Positions 7,601 through 8,945 of a stretch of 8,945 nt of DNA are shown in pieces. The stretch spans positions 1 through 8,945 of the forward strand of contig CAUUGB010000028.1 of NCBI GenBank assembly GCA_963544615.1, written 5' to 3'. Made by a program: the position numbers and the translations under genes. Within the stretch, counting starts at the first letter, position 1. Each line of letters opens with the position of its first letter. Origin of the DNA: CAUUGB01 sp963544615. GTDB lineage: Bacteria > Patescibacteriota > Microgenomatia > UBA1400 > PJMF01. Under the pieces are notes generated by a model that saw only the letters and a list, made by a program, of their open reading frames with translations, ran no database searches and was not told the DNA's origin.

Positions 7601-8374
7601 CTTAAAAGCACACTGAGCTTGTGAAGTCAGAGAGAGGGCAATATAGCTTGATTCCACCATAATATCATTAGCACTAGGTGAGGCTACATTGGCGATGCCC
7701 ATCATTTTGCTGGCATTATAGCCAAAATAATTCTCAGCACTGTTGAGCCTTTGATGCTCATAGTTGCGGTTGCGCAAAAAAGGAATGGTGGCTTTGGCAA
7801 AGTTGGGAACTTCTTTTTCGTTGCGATCATAAAGATAAGAGTGGAAAGTAATTTCTTGACCTAGGGTGCGGTAGGCTTGGTAACCATCGTAAATCAGGTG
7901 GCGAGCGAGTTTTTTTTCGTCACTAATTTTGCCATTTTCGCCGCCTTGATCAATAGCTTTACAATTGTTTTCTATGTAATAGGGGAGTTGGGGATTGCTG
8001 CAATGCTTGCTACCTTTACCACCACCTTGACCATCTGGATTTTTTGGTGGCTCAGGCTCAGGTTGGGGGGGATTGTCTGGTTGAGGTTGGGGTTCGGGTT
8101 GGGGAGGATTGTCTGGTGTTGGCGGCTCAGGCCCGGGCTTTGGGGGGTCATAGGGGCCAATGGGAGTGGGCAGAGTCCCCTCATTACATTGTTTTTCGCA
8201 GTTAGCTTTACAGGCTTCGCTCCCGCCACAGCTTTGATAACAGTTTTGCAAAGAGCTGGCATGACAATCGGCTTGTACTGGAGGTGGCAAAAAATAACTT
8301 AAAGAGCATATCAACCCCCCCAGGAGCCAACCTACAGCTAAATGAGCAAACTTAATTAAATAAAGTTTATTCAT
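4679..8374 (-). CDS. Large exported Cys-rich protein with C-terminal helical repeats, unknown family
   Basis: 1231 residues; I do not recognise the family. A signal sequence with hydrophobic core at about 11-30 and a likely cut at VQA/D (35/36) shows export; there are no later membrane helices. The mature protein starts with a six-Cys module (37, 45, 49, 55, 59, 63, containing two CX3C pairs), followed by a Pro-rich linker (68-116) with a 12-residue duplication. Next comes an ectodomain (about 120-845) with 20 Cys, an even number, including CDCW at 710-713; a charged Lys/Gln/Glu insert at about 357-384 may be a coiled coil. The last 375 residues (about 857-1231) have no Cys and form roughly nine helical repeats of 32-40 residues. 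The ATG at 8374 gives a normal signal peptide, but no Shine-Dalgarno is visible. It follows the pilin-like gene by 59 bp on the same strand, so co-transcription and a shared role in an envelope or type IV secretion-like apparatus are inferred. Confidence 0.85.
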   Translation of the reverse strand: MNKLYLIKFAHLAVGWLLGGLICSLSYFLPPPVQADCHASSLQNCYQSCGGSEACKANCEKQCNEGTLPTPIGPYDPPKPGPEPPTPDNPPQPEPQPQPDNPPQPEPEPPKNPDGQGGGKGSKHCSNPQLPYYIENNCKAIDQGGENGKISDEKKLARHLIYDGYQAYRTLGQEITFHSYLYDRNEKEVPNFAKATIPFLRNRNYEHQRLNSAENYFGYNASKMMGIANVASPSANDIMVESSYIALSLTSQAQCAFKLMNLFYIYQTCEGGKLAGGQQIKGKNEFSCNGLYYTADGSEWIPLNSEQASKGANLKEGYKFKELVANIMEKDIGEVKGLQDPVKDRARFCHQLYTTGSKQRQERQKNMNEEQKQKSLPEKDEEKAMTALDNLTFFLSQYRTGYLVQATRICVLEQPDVCAASDPECGGTGKPIFKGEYGASAGCDAWEILTWGDCQWQQMPDQVRVFPFKYADLFSNKNFCNQWDENYPDNCDDSWEKADQYTKDGPVPEPIKTKSGKRVNNFSFVNPLTEYTDPSIHTWLMKWDSNFNTLQKEVVQKGSDKTTKAAYPKDNWTQNEDKMYYQSDKMSRNHMADVVAEAPAHQIGNLKNQINCAKSIISGFKPCDWKSKPLEMALAKIINGTADNNAFAEYYLGKRDHDNAPKPTYDIISYWQYAGDAGVSYRNLVSKEIGDTMENQVEAPSSPLPYHDSCDCWRYDPFIGCYISSGTYHPGAVARYWVVIPYGQELMQTEDNLLGSFYSRQHNKSGKGYLEFVADDQRQSKRLAVNDLATEGGTNLPISILGGGPISNIFTVQASLYAKNTRVYQILQGCKDVNQFFLGKCGSEEKPDNPNSQGKSEPSEKEINELKAQFADLSDDEINHALSHYGENATNRLTTYQQNKLNNQQKYAASLNQSTIADVSKNYLTHSSAVLGQIANLKNSYGEIPGVSEEVIVNLVKTNPNQADNILRQYTQLQTQFPNLDKAVIMEVGQANLGNLPAATTQLEQIATLQAQFPQFASNTIKDLVTAQAQNAPSNLALLTKLSSQYTNLPQSYLQEFVKTAGNNAENLVTQYLNLSQIYASDINPKYLKEMVVADVANSGTMAANLANLSKAYPQLSADFLAHLAQTQSSEPAAAIAAATAGVLSQYPKNEHRNIYTLALNNPSQIDQNAAIYTTQATKAIASYQNQIQAGLISEEQIKAVIAHDSANYTRIINSWLQGQMSLYSWQTISN
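4682..5806 (-). repeat. Degenerate ~34-residue alpha-helical repeats (protein level)
   Basis: Residues 857-1231 of the minus-strand protein repeat a pattern of N-x-x-N/A-x-x-L-x-x-Y-x-x-L-x-x-x-Y/F-P-x-L, then a helix ending near L-V-x-x. Units begin at about 886, 926, 961, 994, 1030, 1063, 1097, 1129 and 1165. Examples are NILRQYTQLQTQFPNL (965-980) and NLVTQYLNLSQIYA (1067-1080). There is no nucleotide-level repeat, so the array is old. An alpha-solenoid is the likely shape. The pattern does not fit canonical TPR. Confidence 0.6.
8027..8173 (-). repeat. Pro-rich linker with a 12-residue tandem duplication
   Basis: This codes residues 68-116 of the large exported protein, mostly Pro, Glu, Gln and Asp. 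PDNPPQPEPQPQ is followed directly by PDNPPQPEPEPP. At the DNA level, 8061-8080 and 8097-8116 match at 19 of 20 bases, 36 bp apart. It is a flexible spacer between the six-Cys module and the main ectodomain. Confidence 0.85.
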
Positions 8375-8433
8375 GAGTGAGAGTTTTTCAATTTTATTTA
8401 TTTTTATTTTTCTGCTTTAATGCTGATTTATTT
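8375..8433 (-). other. 59-bp AT-rich spacer within the minus-strand gene pair
   Basis: Read on the minus strand it is almost all A and T, with A-rich runs, and has no Shine-Dalgarno before ATG 8374 (the last bases are CTCTCACTC). I see no hairpin that would terminate pilin transcription, so the two genes are probably co-transcribed. Confidence 0.5.
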
Positions 8434-8889
8434 TTAGGGTTTAGGTTGAGGTTGAGGTTTATTTTCAACAGTATTACCAGGAAATTTTAACTCCATAATA
8501 GTTGGGCCATCAAAATTTTGTACAAAAGTGTCAACTACTTTCATAATGGCAAAAGAACCCACTGCTAAAAATAAACCAATAATTACATAAGTAAAGGTGC
8601 CTTTGGCAGTTTCTAAATGACTTGGTTGTCCCCCAGAAATGAGCAAATTAAAAGAGGCATACACCAACATCACAAAGCCAATAAAACCCAAAATGGTTAA
8701 AACTACATTAAGAACATTGCGCAGCAAACAAGTAATACCTTGAATAGTAGCTACATCTTCTCCAGTTCCGCTCCCCACACAAGCCTTATCCCAAGCACTT
8801 TGTGCCCGCACCCGACTACTAGCAAGTGGCAGTAACAACACTGCCAGTAGCAGCGAGAGCAAAATTTTCCTACAGCACCAACTAAGCAT
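8434..8889 (-). CDS. VirB2/TrbC-like type IV secretion pilin (CPR type)
   Basis: 151 residues from ATG 8889. A signal peptide (KILLSLLLAVLLLPLASS core) ends at VRA/Q (29/30). Two Cys (37 and 54) could form a disulfide. Then come membrane helix 1 (about 58-84, LTILGFIGFVMLVYASFNLL), a short loop ISGGQPSHLETAKGT, and helix 2 (about 99-119, FTYVIIGLFLAVGSFAIMKV), with a Pro/Gln/Lys tail (KPQPQPKP). Two helices joined by an SGGxPxxxxxAK loop are the signature of VirB2-like pilins and of the T4SS-pilin family frequent in CPR bacteria. The protein would sit in the cytoplasmic membrane and be assembled into a pilus or channel. A TTG at 8907 would add six residues, but it overlaps the -10 box, so ATG 8889 is preferred. 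It heads the unit with the 1231-residue exported protein downstream. Confidence 0.8.
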   Translation of the reverse strand: MLSWCCRKILLSLLLAVLLLPLASSRVRAQSAWDKACVGSGTGEDVATIQGITCLLRNVLNVVLTILGFIGFVMLVYASFNLLISGGQPSHLETAKGTFTYVIIGLFLAVGSFAIMKVVDTFVQNFDGPTIMELKFPGNTVENKPQPQPKP

Positions 8890-8898
8890 CGCTCGCCC

Positions 8899-8927
8899 AT
8901 TGTACAAGAGTTTTTTTCCCTTGACAA
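8899..8927 (-). promoter_or_regulatory. Sigma70-type promoter of the pilin gene
   Basis: On the minus strand, TTGTCA (8927-8922) and TACAAT (8904-8899) are separated by exactly 17 bp. Each hexamer matches the consensus at five of six bases. Transcription would begin around 8893-8891, only a few bases before ATG 8889, giving a nearly leaderless mRNA. Confidence 0.7.
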
Positions 8928-8930
8928 GGG
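8918..8930. promoter_or_regulatory. 13-bp perfect palindrome covering the -35 region (possible operator)
   Basis: CCCTTGACAAGGG is a perfect 6-bp inverted repeat around one central base. It overlaps the -35 hexamer of the pilin promoter on the minus strand and a consensus TTGACA on the plus strand. This makes it either a dimeric-regulator site or simply two back-to-back -35 boxes. Confidence 0.45.
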
Positions 8931-8945
8931 TAATTGTGTGCAGTA
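8921..8945 (+). promoter_or_regulatory. Possible divergent promoter, truncated by the window edge
   Basis: TTGACA at 8921-8926 is a full -35 consensus. A 17-bp spacer would put the -10 hexamer at 8944-8949, and the only two visible bases (8944-8945) are TA, as in TATAAT. The rest lies outside the window. Confidence 0.4.

Noticed and set aside
7877..8302. Plus-strand frame of 141 residues with Trp/Leu/Gly-rich sequence
   Set aside because: It is the complement of the Pro-rich linker and signal region of the exported protein, and is a compositional shadow.
8905..8907. TTG at 8907 as the start of the pilin gene
   Set aside because: It sits next to and overlaps the predicted -10 box. The ATG at 8889 gives a normal signal peptide.

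Overview
The window looks like a piece of a Candidate Phyla Radiation (Patescibacteria) genome. Three things point there: a small two-helix VirB2/TrbC-like type IV secretion pilin of the kind common in CPR genomes, a divergent DHH-fold protein that has lost its catalytic motifs but keeps the long conserved core seen in CPR relatives, and a giant surface protein built from RCC1 repeats, Pro-Thr stalks, a fibronectin III-like domain and a membrane-proximal carboxypeptidase-regulatory-like domain. I cannot name the lineage. The reading frames use the ordinary code, with no in-frame TGA.

Layout: (1) 1-3707, plus strand: the 3' part of a very large surface-protein gene, open at the left edge. It has two blocks of exact 55-residue RCC1 repeats, each tied to IPT/TIG-like half-domains, then a (Pro-Thr)28 stalk, a FN3-like domain, a second stalk, a membrane helix, a small domain and a C-terminal membrane hairpin. 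(2) 3708-3846: a spacer with a TATAAT box and a Shine-Dalgarno site. (3) 3847-4677, plus: the degenerate DHH-fold protein. (4) 4679-8374, minus: an unrecognised 1231-residue exported protein, tail to tail with the DHH gene with a single base between them. It has a twin CX3C motif, a Pro-rich linker, a Cys-rich ectodomain and a Cys-free helical repeat region. (5) 8434-8889, minus: the pilin-like protein. (6) 8890-8945: a good promoter for the pilin and a perfect 13-bp palindrome. The palindrome also carries a consensus TTGACA pointing out of the window, so this is probably a shared divergent control region.

Reading as a whole: the minus-strand pair looks like one transcription unit for exported envelope or secretion components (pilin followed by a large disulfide-rich secreted partner). 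The plus-strand giant gene encodes a membrane-anchored, probably disulfide-stabilised surface repeat protein that is actively duplicating its repeats. The most unusual points are the RCC1 block inserted inside a TIG domain, the near-perfect 165-bp duplication, the unknown 1231-residue protein, and the compact palindromic divergent promoter that predicts an almost leaderless pilin mRNA.
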